A stretch of 64,000 bases of DNA from Saccharopolyspora thermophila (GCF_014646075.1 NZ_BMMT01000010.1:1-64000), one strand, 5' to 3'. Shown: positions 41,995 through 51,226, counted from the first letter of the stretch. Notes: a model not told the origin generated them from the letters alone. A program made the numbers and translations.

Positions 41995-43343
41995 CAGGGA
42001 CCCCGGGGACGACGACCCCGCCGCGCCGACTGGGTACCGCGCCCGCCCCGGCCGAGCTCGACCCTGCCGAGCGCTACTCCGCCGCCGAACTCGCCGCGGT
42101 CCAGCTGGAACGCCTGCGGTGGTCGCTGCGGCACGCCTACGACAACGTGCCGCTGTACCGGCGCATGTTCGACGAGGCCGGGGTGCACCCGGACGACTGC
42201 CGGAGCCTGGCCGACCTGGCGAAGTTCCCGCACACCACCAAGCAGGACCTGCGGGAGAACTACCCGTTCGGCATGTTCGCCGTGCCGATGGACCAGGTGC
42301 GCCGGGTGCACGCCTCCAGCGGCACCACGGGCAAGCCGACCGTGGTCGGCTACACCGAGCAGGACCTGTCGGTGTGGGCCGACGTGGTGGCGCGCTCGAT
42401 CCGCGCCGCAGGCGGGCGGCCGGGCCACAAGGTGCACATCTCCTACGGCTACGGGCTGTTCACCGGCGGGCTGGGCGCGCACTACGGCGCCGAACGGCTC
42501 GGGTGCACGGTGGTCCCGGCCTCCGGCGGCACGACCGCCCGGCAGGTACAGATCATCCAGGACTTCCGGCCCGAGATCATCATGGTCACCCCGTCCTACA
42601 TGCTCACCCTCATCGACGAGTTCGAGCGGCAGGGCATCGACCCGCGCAGCACCTCGCTGCGGATCGGGATCTTCGGCGCCGAGCCGTGGACCGAGCAGAT
42701 GCGGCGGGAGATCGAGGAGCGCCTGGACATCGACGCGGTCGACATCTACGGGCTGTCGGAGGTGATGGGCCCGGGCGTGGCCAACGAGTGCGTGGAGACC
42801 AAGGACGGCCTGCACATCTGGGAGGACCACTTCTACCCCGAGGTGATCGACCCGTTCACCGGCGAGGTGCTGCCCGACGGCACCGAGGGTGAGCTGGTGT
42901 TCACCTCGCTGACCAAGCAGGCGATGCCGATCATCCGCTACCGCACCCGCGACCTGACCCGGCTGCTGCCCGGCACCGCGCGGCCGATGCGCCGGATGAC
43001 CCGGATCACCGGCCGCAGCGACGACATGATCATCCTGCGCGGGGTCAACGTCTACCCCACCCAGATCGAGGAGCTGGTGCTGCGCACCGACGGGCTGTCC
43101 CCGCACTTCCAGCTGGTGCTGACCCGCGAGGGCCGGATGGACCGGATGACCGTGCGGGTCGAGGCGCGCACCGACTGCCCCGCGGAGCGCCGGGAACCGG
43201 CGGGCGCCGAACTGGTCCGCGCCATCAAGGAAGGCGTGGGCATCAGCACCGAGGTCGCCGTGGTGGACCCGGACACCCTGGAGCGATCGGTCGGCAAGCT
43301 GCGCCGCGTCGTGGACCAGCGCAAACCGCGATCAGCCGGCTGA
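41991..43343 (+). CDS. paaK: Phenylacetate-CoA ligase
   Basis: The 450-residue adenylate-forming enzyme activates phenylacetate to phenylacetyl-CoA with ATP. Motifs: the P-loop RVHASSGTTGKPTVVGYTEQ, the block GYGLFTGGLGAHYGAERLGC, the block VDIYGLSEVMGPGVANECVE and the C-terminal hinge RMTRITGRSDDMIILRGVNV. The length is the normal PaaK length. ATG 41991 overlaps the paaI stop. This is the entry enzyme of the paa pathway encoded across the control region. Confidence 0.95.
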   Translation: MTGTPGTTTPPRRLGTAPAPAELDPAERYSAAELAAVQLERLRWSLRHAYDNVPLYRRMFDEAGVHPDDCRSLADLAKFPHTTKQDLRENYPFGMFAVPMDQVRRVHASSGTTGKPTVVGYTEQDLSVWADVVARSIRAAGGRPGHKVHISYGYGLFTGGLGAHYGAERLGCTVVPASGGTTARQVQIIQDFRPEIIMVTPSYMLTLIDEFERQGIDPRSTSLRIGIFGAEPWTEQMRREIEERLDIDAVDIYGLSEVMGPGVANECVETKDGLHIWEDHFYPEVIDPFTGEVLPDGTEGELVFTSLTKQAMPIIRYRTRDLTRLLPGTARPMRRMTRITGRSDDMIILRGVNVYPTQIEELVLRTDGLSPHFQLVLTREGRMDRMTVRVEARTDCPAERREPAGAELVRAIKEGVGISTEVAVVDPDTLERSVGKLRRVVDQRKPRSAG

Positions 43344-43356
43344 AATACTGCGAACC

Positions 43357-43983
43357 ATGTCGGACAACGCCGGAAAGGCCAACCGCCGCGGACGACCGGG
43401 CTACGACCTCGGGCGGCTGCTGGACGTCACCGTGCGGGTGTTCAACGAGCGCGGCTACGAGGGCACCAGCATGGAGGACCTCTCCCAGCGCCTGGGGATC
43501 ACCAAGTCGGCGATCTACTACCACGTCTCCAGCAAGGACGAACTGCTACGACTGAGCGTGAACCGGGCGCTGGACGCGCTGTTCGCGGTCATCGAGGAGG
43601 ATGCCTCGCGAACCGGCAGGGCCATCGACCGGCTGGAGCATGTGGTGCGCCGCAGCGTCGAGGTGCTGGTGGCCGAGCTGCCGTTCGTCACGCTGCTGCT
43701 GCGGGTGCGTGGCAACACCAAGGTCGAACGGCAGGCGCTGGCCCGGCGGCGCGAGTTCGACCGGATCGTCAGCGAGCTGGTCGAGCAGGCCGAGGCCGAG
43801 GGCAGCATCCGCCCCGACGTGGATCCGGCGCTGACCAGCCGGCTGCTGTTCGGCATGGTCAACTCGATCATCGAGTGGTACCGGCCAAGCCGCGGCCTGC
43901 GGGCCGAGCAGATCGCCGACGCGGTCACCAAGATCGCCTTCGACGGCCTGCGCCACGAGCGTGACCGGGATCTCGTCGAATAG
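43357..43983 (+). CDS. paaR: TetR-family regulator, probable PaaR
   Basis: The 208-residue TetR protein has an HTH YDLGRLLDVTVRVFNERGYE, then TSMEDLSQRLGITKSAIYYH. The C-terminal domain resembles TetR_C proteins linked to paa operons (VRRSVEVLVAELPFVTLLLR, LLFGMVNSIIEWYRPSRGLR). It follows paaK by 13 bp, so it is co-transcribed with paaIK and would autoregulate. Phenylacetyl-CoA is the inducer in studied PaaR systems; here that is inferred from context. Confidence 0.85.
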   Translation: MSDNAGKANRRGRPGYDLGRLLDVTVRVFNERGYEGTSMEDLSQRLGITKSAIYYHVSSKDELLRLSVNRALDALFAVIEEDASRTGRAIDRLEHVVRRSVEVLVAELPFVTLLLRVRGNTKVERQALARRREFDRIVSELVEQAEAEGSIRPDVDPALTSRLLFGMVNSIIEWYRPSRGLRAEQIADAVTKIAFDGLRHERDRDLVE

Positions 43984-44400
43984 TTCCCGGTTTCCGCGTC
44001 ATGGCGCTCGTCCCGGCACGTCCCGAGCGCGTCGGCGTTGTGGGGCGCCCACGTACGGAGCGAGAAAAGGGATTCCTCGCACCGGTTTGTGGGCCGCGAC
44101 CGGCGGTCCGCGCCGCGTCTGCTGCGGCTCGGGTGACTGCTGTGGTCGGTGTGGTCAGCCACTGTGGACTGTGCTGCCGATTCCCGACGTGTGGGTGACA
44201 AAAGGCCCCTGCGATCTCTCCGGCGGTGCGCCTACGCTGCTGCTTTATGACCGCCCCGGGAACGTACGCGGGGCGGTGCGCGGCGGATCCGGCCGCACTG
44301 GGGAAAGCGACTGCACTGGCGGCCGCATGGCCGCTGGTGTGGCGTGCTCGGATCCGCTCCCCCCTCGCCGCACGGAACCGAGCACGCTCTGGAGGCGACC
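43984..44400. other. Intergenic 417 bp, no gene seen
   Basis: No convincing frame on either strand. It contains one CCACTGTGGAC motif at 44159-44169, and the GGAGG SD of the next gene at 44391-44395. Confidence 0.45.
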
Positions 44401-45027
44401 GTGTCCCGATTCGAGGCGATCGCACGCGCCTTCCTCCGCTACCTGTACGAGGACCACCGCTTCCGCCCGGAGGTCGCCGACTTCTTCGACAGCCCGGCGG
44501 CCGAGGCCGCGGCGCTGGAACCGTCGTGGGCGGAGGTCGCCGACGTGGTACGGACGTTGCGCGAGCAGGAGTTGATCGCCACCAGCGGAACCGGACCGCA
44601 GGGCGCGCCCGCCCGCGCCGGGCTGACCGGGTCGGGTCTGATCTGCGCCGGCCGGCACGGCGGTGACCGCCACTCGTGGGCGCGTTCGGTCGCGGTGCTG
44701 GAGCAGGCCCCACCGGAGCCGACCGTGCCACCGCAGCCCGCTCCGGTCGACGACGGCCCGAGCTACGCCGGACTCGCCCGCGTGGCCAAGGTCGTGTTGC
44801 TGGCGCTGCCCACGGTGCATGCGCGCTACGGCGACACCGTTCAGATCGAACGCACCGCGCACCTGCTGTGCGAGGAGATCCGCCGGCAGCGGCCCGATCC
44901 GCGCCGGGTGCGGCTGGTCGCGATGCGGCTGCGCTCCGAACTGGCGACCGGTTCGGTGGCCAACACGCTCGGTGTCGTGTTGCTCGACGGCCTCGACGAG
45001 GCGATGGTCGAAAGCGGCCTGCGCTGA
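44401..45027 (+). CDS. Conserved-looking hypothetical protein
   Basis: The 208-residue soluble protein begins MSRFEAIARAFLRYLYEDHR (GTG 44401 with GGAGG 5 nt upstream). The N-terminal ~65 residues are helical and resemble a small winged helix (WAEVADVVRTLREQELIATS). A middle loop of about 45 residues is Gly/Pro-rich, and the C-terminal part is again helical (YAGLARVAKVVLLALPTVHA, RTAHLLCEEIRRQRPDPRRV). No signal peptide, TM helix or known catalytic motif. It precedes the phytoene/squalene synthase gene by about 105 bp on the same strand. I do not recognise the family. Confidence 0.6.
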   Translation: MSRFEAIARAFLRYLYEDHRFRPEVADFFDSPAAEAAALEPSWAEVADVVRTLREQELIATSGTGPQGAPARAGLTGSGLICAGRHGGDRHSWARSVAVLEQAPPEPTVPPQPAPVDDGPSYAGLARVAKVVLLALPTVHARYGDTVQIERTAHLLCEEIRRQRPDPRRVRLVAMRLRSELATGSVANTLGVVLLDGLDEAMVESGLR

Positions 45028-45132
45028 CCAGGATGCGCATCGCGCCGGAAAGTCCGGGCGCCGCGGTCCCGCACGTGACGGGGTTCACCGCGGCGGCCAC
45101 CACGCGCACGACGGCGCACTCCGTGTGCTGTG

Positions 45133-46104
45133 ATGTCCGGTATGGACACCGGCACCTGGGCCCCGGCGGCCGTGCGCCGCGAGCTCGATGCCGCGGGCGT
45201 CCCGCCCGAGCACCACGCGGCGTACCGGCGCTGCCGACTGCTCAACGCCCGGCACGGTCGCACCTACTTCCTGGCGACCCGGCTGCTGGCACCTGCCCAG
45301 CGGCCCGCGGTGCACGCCCTGTACGGGTTCGCGCGGTGGGTCGACGACATCGTCGACGATCCCGACCAGCAGCGGACGGTGGCGGACCGGCAGCTCGCCG
45401 TGGACCGGGTGGACCGCACGCTGCGCGCCGGGTTGCGCGCCGGCCGCAGCGATCACCCGATCCTGGCCGCGCTGATCGACGCGGTGTCCCGGCACCGCAT
45501 CGACCCCGCACTGTTCACCGACTTCATGGCCTCGATGCGAATGGATCTCACGGTGCGCGACTACCCCACGCGCGCTGCGCTGGACGGCTACGTGTACGGG
45601 TCGGCGGCGGTGATCGGGCTGCAGGTGCTGCCGGTGCTGGGCACGGTGGGTCCGGTGGCCGAGGCCGCGCCGTACGCCGCGGCGCTCGGCGAGGCGTTCC
45701 AGCTGACGAACTTCCTGCGGGACATCGGCGAGGACCTCGACCGCGGCCGGGTCTACCTGCCGATGGACGAGCTCGCGGTGTTCGGCGTTGACCGCGAGCG
45801 GCTGACGTGGTGCCGGCGGTGGGGCCGGGCGGACCGACCGGTTCGCCGGGCGCTGGCCGACCAGGTGGCCCGCACCCGCGCCCGCTACCGCGCCGCGGAA
45901 CCCGGGATCGCGCTGCTCGCGCCGCGGTCGCGACCATGCGTGGCGACCGCGTTCACGTTGTACGGGGAGATCCTCGACCGGATCGTGGAGTCCGGATACG
46001 ACGTGTTCCGGCGCCGGGTGGCCGTCTCCGGCACGCGCCGGGCGAGCGTGGCGGCCTCGGCGATCGCGGCCGTGGCGGCGGCGCGGCTGCGGGCCCGCGG
46101 CTGA
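45133..46104 (+). CDS. Phytoene/squalene synthase family protein
   Basis: The 323-residue trans-isoprenyl diphosphate synthase joins two prenyl diphosphates head to head. Both Asp-rich motifs are present: YGFARWVDDIVDDPDQQ and AFQLTNFLRDIGEDLDRGRV, with the conserved YLATRLL-like opening (GRTYFLATRLLAP). Start is uncertain: ATG 45133, ATG 45142 or GTG 45130, none with a good SD. No other carotenoid or hopanoid gene (crtI, crtE, shc) is nearby, so whether it makes phytoene or squalene cannot be told. Confidence 0.88.
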   Translation: MSGMDTGTWAPAAVRRELDAAGVPPEHHAAYRRCRLLNARHGRTYFLATRLLAPAQRPAVHALYGFARWVDDIVDDPDQQRTVADRQLAVDRVDRTLRAGLRAGRSDHPILAALIDAVSRHRIDPALFTDFMASMRMDLTVRDYPTRAALDGYVYGSAAVIGLQVLPVLGTVGPVAEAAPYAAALGEAFQLTNFLRDIGEDLDRGRVYLPMDELAVFGVDRERLTWCRRWGRADRPVRRALADQVARTRARYRAAEPGIALLAPRSRPCVATAFTLYGEILDRIVESGYDVFRRRVAVSGTRRASVAASAIAAVAAARLRARG

Positions 46105-46274
46105 TCCGCGCGATCCGCGAATGCCCTCCCGCGCCTCGGGGTAGTCACGGAGAGCGAGTTCATGGCGCGCTGCGGCCCCGGCCGACCGACGTCGGCACGA
46201 GCGCGGCCGGCCCGGGGAGGCACGCGGGTGGAACTGGCCGGACAGCACGACGCCGCGCTGGTGGGGGGCGACGG

Positions 46275-46598
46275 ATGGACAGCGGAATGCCGGGTTGGCG
46301 GGATCTGCACGCCAGCGCCGAAGTCATCGCACAGGCCGGGCGGCGGCTGGAGGAGAGCTCCCGCAGGCTGGCGGAGTCCCCCGAGGAGCTGACCACCGCC
46401 CGCGACGCCCTGCGGCTGCTCACCGCGGTCGGCAGCCGCCTCGCCCGCCAGCTCGACACGCTGGCGAACGCGTACTCGACGCCGAACCAGGCCGAACCCT
46501 CCGCGGTGCACATCGCCCTGGACCAGGCCGCGGCAGCGGCCGAGGACCTCGGCAACTGCACGAAGGTCGCCGCACAGGCCATCGAGGACGAGAAGTAA
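46275..46598 (+). CDS. Small helical hypothetical protein
   Basis: The 107-residue protein is almost entirely amphipathic helix, e.g. ASAEVIAQAGRRLEESSRRL and TAVGSRLARQLDTLANAYST, then a helix with NCTKVAAQAIEDEK at the end. It has no Cys pair, signal or TM helix. ATG 46275 has a GGGGGGCG stretch about 8 nt upstream. The layout resembles small coiled-coil or four-helix proteins. Function unknown; convergent with the subtilase gene. Confidence 0.6.
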   Translation: MDSGMPGWRDLHASAEVIAQAGRRLEESSRRLAESPEELTTARDALRLLTAVGSRLARQLDTLANAYSTPNQAEPSAVHIALDQAAAAAEDLGNCTKVAAQAIEDEK

Positions 46599-46622
46599 CC
46601 GCCCGGCGACCTCCGACCGGGT

Positions 46623-47789
46623 TCACGGGGCCTGGACCAGACCCGCCCCCACGTCGGTGGACGGCAGCGGCAGTCGGCGCGCGGTCTGCGACAGGCGCGC
46701 CCACAGGCCCCAGGCCCGCTCGGCGTGTTGCTGGGCGTACAGCGCGGCCACGCCGGAGACGTGCGGGGTGGCCATGCTGGTCCCGCTGAGCTTGCGGTAC
46801 CGCTCCGGCCCGGGCCAGCTCGAGTAGACGTCCACCCCCGGTCCCACCAGATCGACCTGGCCGATCTCATCGACCGTTCCGGAGGAGAAGTCAGCGATCT
46901 GCAGCTGCGGGTCGAGTGCGCCGACGGCCAGGATGGACGGGCAGTTGGCGGGATGCCCGACCGGCGCCACCACCCCCGCGGAGCGCTGGCTCTCGTTGCC
47001 TGCCGCCGCGATGATCAGCGTGCCGCGTTCCATCGCGCGCCGCGCCACCCGCTCGAACGCCTCCGAGTAGGGCTGGCCGGGCTCGGCGGGCGCACCCAGC
47101 GACATCGACACCACGGCGCAGCCGTTGGAGATCGCCCACTGGATGCCCGACAGGATGCCGCTGTCGCTGCCCGAGCCGTCGTCGCCGAGGACCTTGCCCG
47201 CGTAGATGCTGGCTTCGGAGGCGATGCCGTAGGCGGGCCCGTTCTGCGAGCTGCGCGGCCCGCAGCAGGTGCCGATGACGTGCGTGCCGTGGCCGTGGCC
47301 GTCCTGCACGTCCTGGCCCTCGACGAACGATCCGGTGACGATGTCGCGGTCGGCGAAGTCCGGGTGCTCGAGGTCCAGACCGGTGTCCAGGACCGCGACG
47401 CGGATGCCCTTGCCCGTGAGTTGCGTCTGGTCGGCGCGAACGGCCTTGAGCCCCCAGGTGACCTCGCCGTCGGGCGTGGGTTCGGCGTCGTCGATGGCGA
47501 AGACGCGGCGCTCCGGTTCGAACGCCGCGATCGGGCCGGGTTCGCGGACCGCCCGCTCCAGCGCCGCCGCCTGGTCCGGACCGGCGCTGATCAACGCGAT
47601 GCCGAGGTCGTGCAGCACGATGCCGTCAGCCGAGCGGAACAGCTCACCTGGCGCCGCCCCGGCCGCGTCGGCGGTGTTGGCGCAGCGGATGCCCGTCAGC
47701 CGCGCCAGTTCGCGGGTGCCGATGATGGTCGAGTCGTCTTCCAGCAGCACCAGATAGCGTCCGGTGGAGCTCTCCTCGGTGGATGTCAT
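46623..47789 (-). CDS. Intracellular subtilisin-like serine protease (S8 family)
   Basis: The 388-residue protein has the S8 triad and oxyanion Asn: Asp in IRVAVLDTGLDLEHPDF, His in QDGHGHGTHVIGTCCGPRSS, Asn in IIAAAGNESQRSAGV and Ser in YRKLSGTSMATPHVSGVAAL. There is no signal peptide. The ~110-residue N-terminal part (YLVLLEDDSTIIGTRELARL ...) could be an inhibitor-like prodomain. So it probably works in the cytoplasm or leaves by an unknown route. ATG 47789 has GAGGGA 7 nt upstream; ATG 47831 is a weaker alternative. Divergent from an SDR gene. Confidence 0.9.
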   Translation of the reverse strand: MTSTEESSTGRYLVLLEDDSTIIGTRELARLTGIRCANTADAAGAAPGELFRSADGIVLHDLGIALISAGPDQAAALERAVREPGPIAAFEPERRVFAIDDAEPTPDGEVTWGLKAVRADQTQLTGKGIRVAVLDTGLDLEHPDFADRDIVTGSFVEGQDVQDGHGHGTHVIGTCCGPRSSQNGPAYGIASEASIYAGKVLGDDGSGSDSGILSGIQWAISNGCAVVSMSLGAPAEPGQPYSEAFERVARRAMERGTLIIAAAGNESQRSAGVVAPVGHPANCPSILAVGALDPQLQIADFSSGTVDEIGQVDLVGPGVDVYSSWPGPERYRKLSGTSMATPHVSGVAALYAQQHAERAWGLWARLSQTARRLPLPSTDVGAGLVQAP

Positions 47790-48070
47790 GGTCGCTCCCT
47801 CGGCAGTTTCGGTAGGCTCAGATGATTTCATTCACCACGCGATTACCAGGTGTATCGCGCGTTACCGTGAGTGACAAGCACCCACACGGGTAGGGCGGCA
47901 CACTGCGGGCCATTGTTTTCGGTCAAATCTCGGCGAAATTCGTGCGCAACACCGCTGTCCGGGGTAGTTGGATCGGGGGGAGATCGGGCACGACACGCAC
48001 GCTCGGATGCGATCCCAGCCCGCTTGTCCGCACACTGGGCGTCATCACCGACGAGATTCCGGAGCACCCC

Positions 48071-48919
48071 GTGCGCACTGCCCCAGAACGGACCGTCCTC
48101 ATCACCGGCGCGACCAACGGTCTCGGTCGGGCCCTCGCGCAGCGCGCCGCCGAGACCGGCTGCCGCGTGCTCGTCCACGGCCGCGACGCGGACCGCGCCG
48201 CCGCCGCGCGCGCCGAGATCACCGCCGCGACCGGCAACGACCGGGTGGTGGCGCTGGTCGCCGACCTGGCCGAGTTGCGCCAGGTCGAACGGTTGGCTGA
48301 GGAGGTGCGGCAGCGCTGTGCGCGCCTGGACACGCTGGTCAACAACGCCGGGATCGGCTCGGGCCCGCCCGACGGCGCGCGGGAGGTCAGCGCCGACGGC
48401 ATCGAGCTGCGCTTCGCGGTGAACTATCTGGCGGGGTACCACCTGACCGGGCTGCTGCGCCCGCTGCTGATCGCCTCCGCCCCGGCCCGCGTGGTCAACG
48501 TGGCTTCCGCCGGTCAGCATCCGATCGACTTCGACGATCCGATGCTGACCTCGGGCTACACCGGCTCGCGCGCCTACGCGCAGAGCAAGCTGGCGCAGAT
48601 CGCGTTCACCTTCGACCTGGCGGAGCAGCTGCGCGGCACCGGGGTGACCGTCAACGCGCTGCACCCGGCCACCTACATGAACACCGCGATGGTCCGGGAG
48701 GCGGGCGTGACTCCGGTGAGCACCGTGACCGAAGGGGTGGATGCGGTGTTCCCGTTGGTCTGCGATCCCGGACTGGACGAGGTCACCGGTCAGTACTTCC
48801 ATGGGACGCGTGCCTGCCGTGCGCTGGATCAAGCCTACGACGAGTCGGCGCGGGCGCGGCTGCACGAGCTTTCCGACGAGCTCGTCGAACGCGCCCGCGC
48901 GACCGGGACCAGCAGATGA
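48071..48919 (+). CDS. Short-chain dehydrogenase/reductase
   Basis: The 282-residue NAD(P)-dependent SDR has the Rossmann motif RTVLITGATNGLGRALAQRA, then LDTLVNNAGIGSG, the catalytic Ser in ARVVNVASAGQHP and the Tyr/Lys in GSRAYAQSKLAQIAFTFDLA. The sequence resembles the retinol-dehydrogenase-like group. The substrate is unknown. GTG 48071 is chosen for CGGAG 7 nt upstream; an in-frame ATG further up lacks support. The stop overlaps the next gene (ATGA), so it is co-translated with a UspA protein. Confidence 0.87.
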   Translation: MRTAPERTVLITGATNGLGRALAQRAAETGCRVLVHGRDADRAAAARAEITAATGNDRVVALVADLAELRQVERLAEEVRQRCARLDTLVNNAGIGSGPPDGAREVSADGIELRFAVNYLAGYHLTGLLRPLLIASAPARVVNVASAGQHPIDFDDPMLTSGYTGSRAYAQSKLAQIAFTFDLAEQLRGTGVTVNALHPATYMNTAMVREAGVTPVSTVTEGVDAVFPLVCDPGLDEVTGQYFHGTRACRALDQAYDESARARLHELSDELVERARATGTSR

Positions 48920-49350
48920 GCAACGGAGCCCACCACAAGATCGTGGTCGGGGTGGACGGCTCGGAGTCGTCCAGGAACGCGCTGCGTTGGGCGCTCCAGC
49001 AGGCGGCGCTCACCGGGGCGGTGGTGCACGCGGTGTGCGCCTGGGAGTTCCCCGCCTTCTACAGCTGGGAGGGCGGTCCGTTGCCGCCGGATGACTTCGA
49101 GGAGTCCGCGCGCCGGAGCCTCGACGACGCCGTCGACGAGGTGGAGCGGGAGACCGGGCCGCCCGCGCCGATCGAGCGCCACCTGACCCACGGTCACGCG
49201 GCGCAGGCGCTGCTGGACGCCGCGGCGGACGCGGACCTGCTGGTGGTCGGCAGCCGCGGCCACGGCAGCTTCTACGGCGCCCTGCTGGGCTCGGTCAGCC
49301 AGCGCTGCGCCGTGCACGCCCAGTGCCCGGTGGTGATCGTGCGCCGCTGA
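48916..49350 (+). CDS. Universal stress protein (UspA family)
   Basis: The 144-residue single-domain Usp starts KIVVGVDGSESSRNALRWAL and ends with the ATP-binding signature LLVVGSRGHGSFYGALLGSV, then SQRCAVHAQCPVVIVRR. The G-2x-G-9x-G-[ST] pattern means it should bind ATP. It overlaps the SDR gene upstream. Such proteins in actinobacteria are often induced under hypoxia or stationary phase; there is no DosR-type box that I can see here. Confidence 0.92.
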   Translation: MSNGAHHKIVVGVDGSESSRNALRWALQQAALTGAVVHAVCAWEFPAFYSWEGGPLPPDDFEESARRSLDDAVDEVERETGPPAPIERHLTHGHAAQALLDAAADADLLVVGSRGHGSFYGALLGSVSQRCAVHAQCPVVIVRR

Positions 49351-49382
49351 TGCCGCCAGGCCCGCAGTTCGGAGGCCACCTC

Positions 49383-50153
49383 TCAGGCGCGGCTTCCGAT
49401 GTAACCCAGGCGCTCGGAGAGGGTGCCCGCGCCCTCGCGGACCAGGTCGCGCAGCGCCGCTTCGGTCTCGTCGTTCCAGCGCAGGATGGGCACCGAGATG
49501 CTCATCGCGGCCACCACCTGGTCGGCCCGGTCGTACACCGGCGCGGCCACGCACGCCACCGCCTCGTTGGACTCGCAGTACTCGCCCGCCACGCCGTCCT
49601 TGGCGACGGCGTCGAGCTCCTTGCGCAGCGCCTTGCGGGTGGTGATGCTGCGCTCGGTCATGGCCTCCAGTCGACGGTTCCCGTAGAGCTCGTCGAGCTC
49701 GCTGCGCGACAGCGACGCCAGCAGCGCCTTGCCGAGCGCGGTGCAGTGCGCGGGCAGGCGGCGGCCGACGGCCGAGACCATCCGGACCGGGTGGCTGCTG
49801 TCGACCTTCACCACGTAGAGCACGTCCACGCCGTCGCGCACGCCGACGTGCACCGTCTCCTGGCAGCGCTCGGCGACGTCCTCGGCGACCAGCTGGCCCT
49901 CGCGGGTCAGGTCGAGGCGCTCGGCATAGGCCGAGCCCAGCTGGAAGCCGCGCACGCCGAGCCGGTACCGGTTGCTGCCCCGCCCGGCCGGCATCAGGTA
50001 GCCACGGTCAGCGAGGGTGCCGACCAGCTCGTGGACCGTCGTGCGGGGCAGCCCCAGCTGCGCGGTGATCTCCGGGGCGCTCAGCTCCGGGGTGTCCAGG
50101 AACAGTTCCAGGACGTCGAAGGCCCGTTCCACGGCAGGTACCGCTCGTGCCAC
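49383..50153 (-). CDS. IclR-family transcriptional regulator
   Basis: The 256-residue regulator has an N-terminal winged helix (AVPAVERAFDVLELFLDTPE, LSAPEITAQLGLPRTTVHEL) and a C-terminal IclR effector domain (RRLPAHCTALGKALLASLSR, GVAGEYCESNEAVACVAAPV). Start GTG 50153. It is divergent from a U32-like gene across about 150 AT-richer bp with several GAAC/GTTC dyads that are its likely operators. Confidence 0.9.
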   Translation of the reverse strand: MARAVPAVERAFDVLELFLDTPELSAPEITAQLGLPRTTVHELVGTLADRGYLMPAGRGSNRYRLGVRGFQLGSAYAERLDLTREGQLVAEDVAERCQETVHVGVRDGVDVLYVVKVDSSHPVRMVSAVGRRLPAHCTALGKALLASLSRSELDELYGNRRLEAMTERSITTRKALRKELDAVAKDGVAGEYCESNEAVACVAAPVYDRADQVVAAMSISVPILRWNDETEAALRDLVREGAGTLSERLGYIGSRA

Positions 50154-50267
50154 CGCCGGTGTCCTCCCTCGTCACGCACGGCGTGTCCGCCGTTTGACCG
50201 ATATTTCGAACATCGTATCTGATACCGGTCGCTTGACCGGCCGTTCCCGACAACCATACGATTTGAC

Positions 50268-50278
50268 GAACATTGTTC
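50268..50278. promoter_or_regulatory. GAACA-T-TGTTC dyad, candidate IclR operator
   Basis: The near-perfect 11-bp palindrome GAACATTGTTC is followed at 50275-50290 by GTTCG-GAATAT-CGAAC, and a related half TTTCGAACAT occurs near 50206. The group lies between the IclR gene and the divergent U32-like gene, just before the latter's SD. Confidence 0.5.
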
Positions 50279-50302
50279 GGAATATCGAACGGAGTGTGGT
50301 CG

Positions 50303-51226
50303 GTGCAGCAGACGCGTGACTTCCTGCGGTCCCAGGGACTGCCCGGTGCGGACATCCCCACCACCAGCACCAAGCGATTCCCCGACGGGGCCCAGTACCG
50401 GGTGGAGATCCCCAGCACCGAGGGCCCCGAGGTGCTCGACGCGGTGCTGGCCGAAGCCGACGCCCGGCAGGTGCCGGTGCACCGCATCTCCCAGGGCAGC
50501 GGGGGCATGCTGCTCACCGACGAGGAGTTGCGCGCCATGGCGACCACCGCGGCCGCCCGCTCGGTCGAGCTGAGCTTGTTCGCCCGCCCGGTCGCCGGAT
50601 GGGACACCAGCCCGATGGCGGTCGCCTCGGCCGGCGGCCCGGTGGCCGCCCAGGCCCGCGGCACCGAGCAGCTGGTGCACGTGCTGGAGGACATCCGCCG
50701 CACCGCCGATGCCGGCATCCGCAGCGTGCTGATCACCGACCTCGGCGTGCTCAAGGTGGCCGCGGCGATGCGGGCCGCTGGCGACCTCCCGCCGGACCTG
50801 CAGTTCAAGATCAGCGTCCAAATGGGACTGGCCAACCCGGCGTCGGTGCGCATCGCCGAGGACCTGGGCGCCGACACCTACAACGTGCCCACCGACCTGA
50901 GCATCGCGCAGCTGGCGGCCATCCGCGCCGCCACCGACCTGCCGCTGGACGTCTACGTCGAGGCCCCCGATGACATGGGCGGTTTCGTGCGCCACTTCGA
51001 GATCGCCGAGATCGTGCGGGTCGCCGCCCCGGTGTATGTCAAGTTCGGGCTGCGCAACGCCCCGAACATCTACCCCAGCGGAACCCACCTGACGCCGACC
51101 GCCGTGGCGCTGGGCCGCGAGCGGGTGCGACGCGCCCAGCTGGGCCTGGACCTGTTGCGCCGCTACGCCCCGGATGCCACGTCCTCGCAGCTACCCGCCG
51201 ACGGCCTCGCCGTCCCGCAGGTCTAG
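50303..51226 (+). CDS. U32-peptidase-like protein (TIM-barrel, function unassigned)
   Basis: The 307-residue protein resembles the collagenase-like U32 family. Visible segments are FPDGAQYRVEIPSTEGPEVL, VHRISQGSGGMLLTDEELRA, GADTYNVPTDLSIAQLAAIR and LPLDVYVEAPDDMGGFVRHF followed by VYVKFGLRNAPNIYPSG. U32 members include proteases and RNA- or quinone-hydroxylation factors, so catalytic function here is uncertain. GTG 50303 is chosen with CGGAG about 8 nt upstream. It is divergent from the IclR gene and probably its target. Confidence 0.7.
   Translation: MQQTRDFLRSQGLPGADIPTTSTKRFPDGAQYRVEIPSTEGPEVLDAVLAEADARQVPVHRISQGSGGMLLTDEELRAMATTAAARSVELSLFARPVAGWDTSPMAVASAGGPVAAQARGTEQLVHVLEDIRRTADAGIRSVLITDLGVLKVAAAMRAAGDLPPDLQFKISVQMGLANPASVRIAEDLGADTYNVPTDLSIAQLAAIRAATDLPLDVYVEAPDDMGGFVRHFEIAEIVRVAAPVYVKFGLRNAPNIYPSGTHLTPTAVALGRERVRRAQLGLDLLRRYAPDATSSQLPADGLAVPQV

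Noticed and set aside
50303-51226. Calling the U32-like protein a collagenase
   Set aside because: The similarity is to the general U32 TIM-barrel family, which includes non-proteases; no catalytic signature specific for collagenase could be confirmed.
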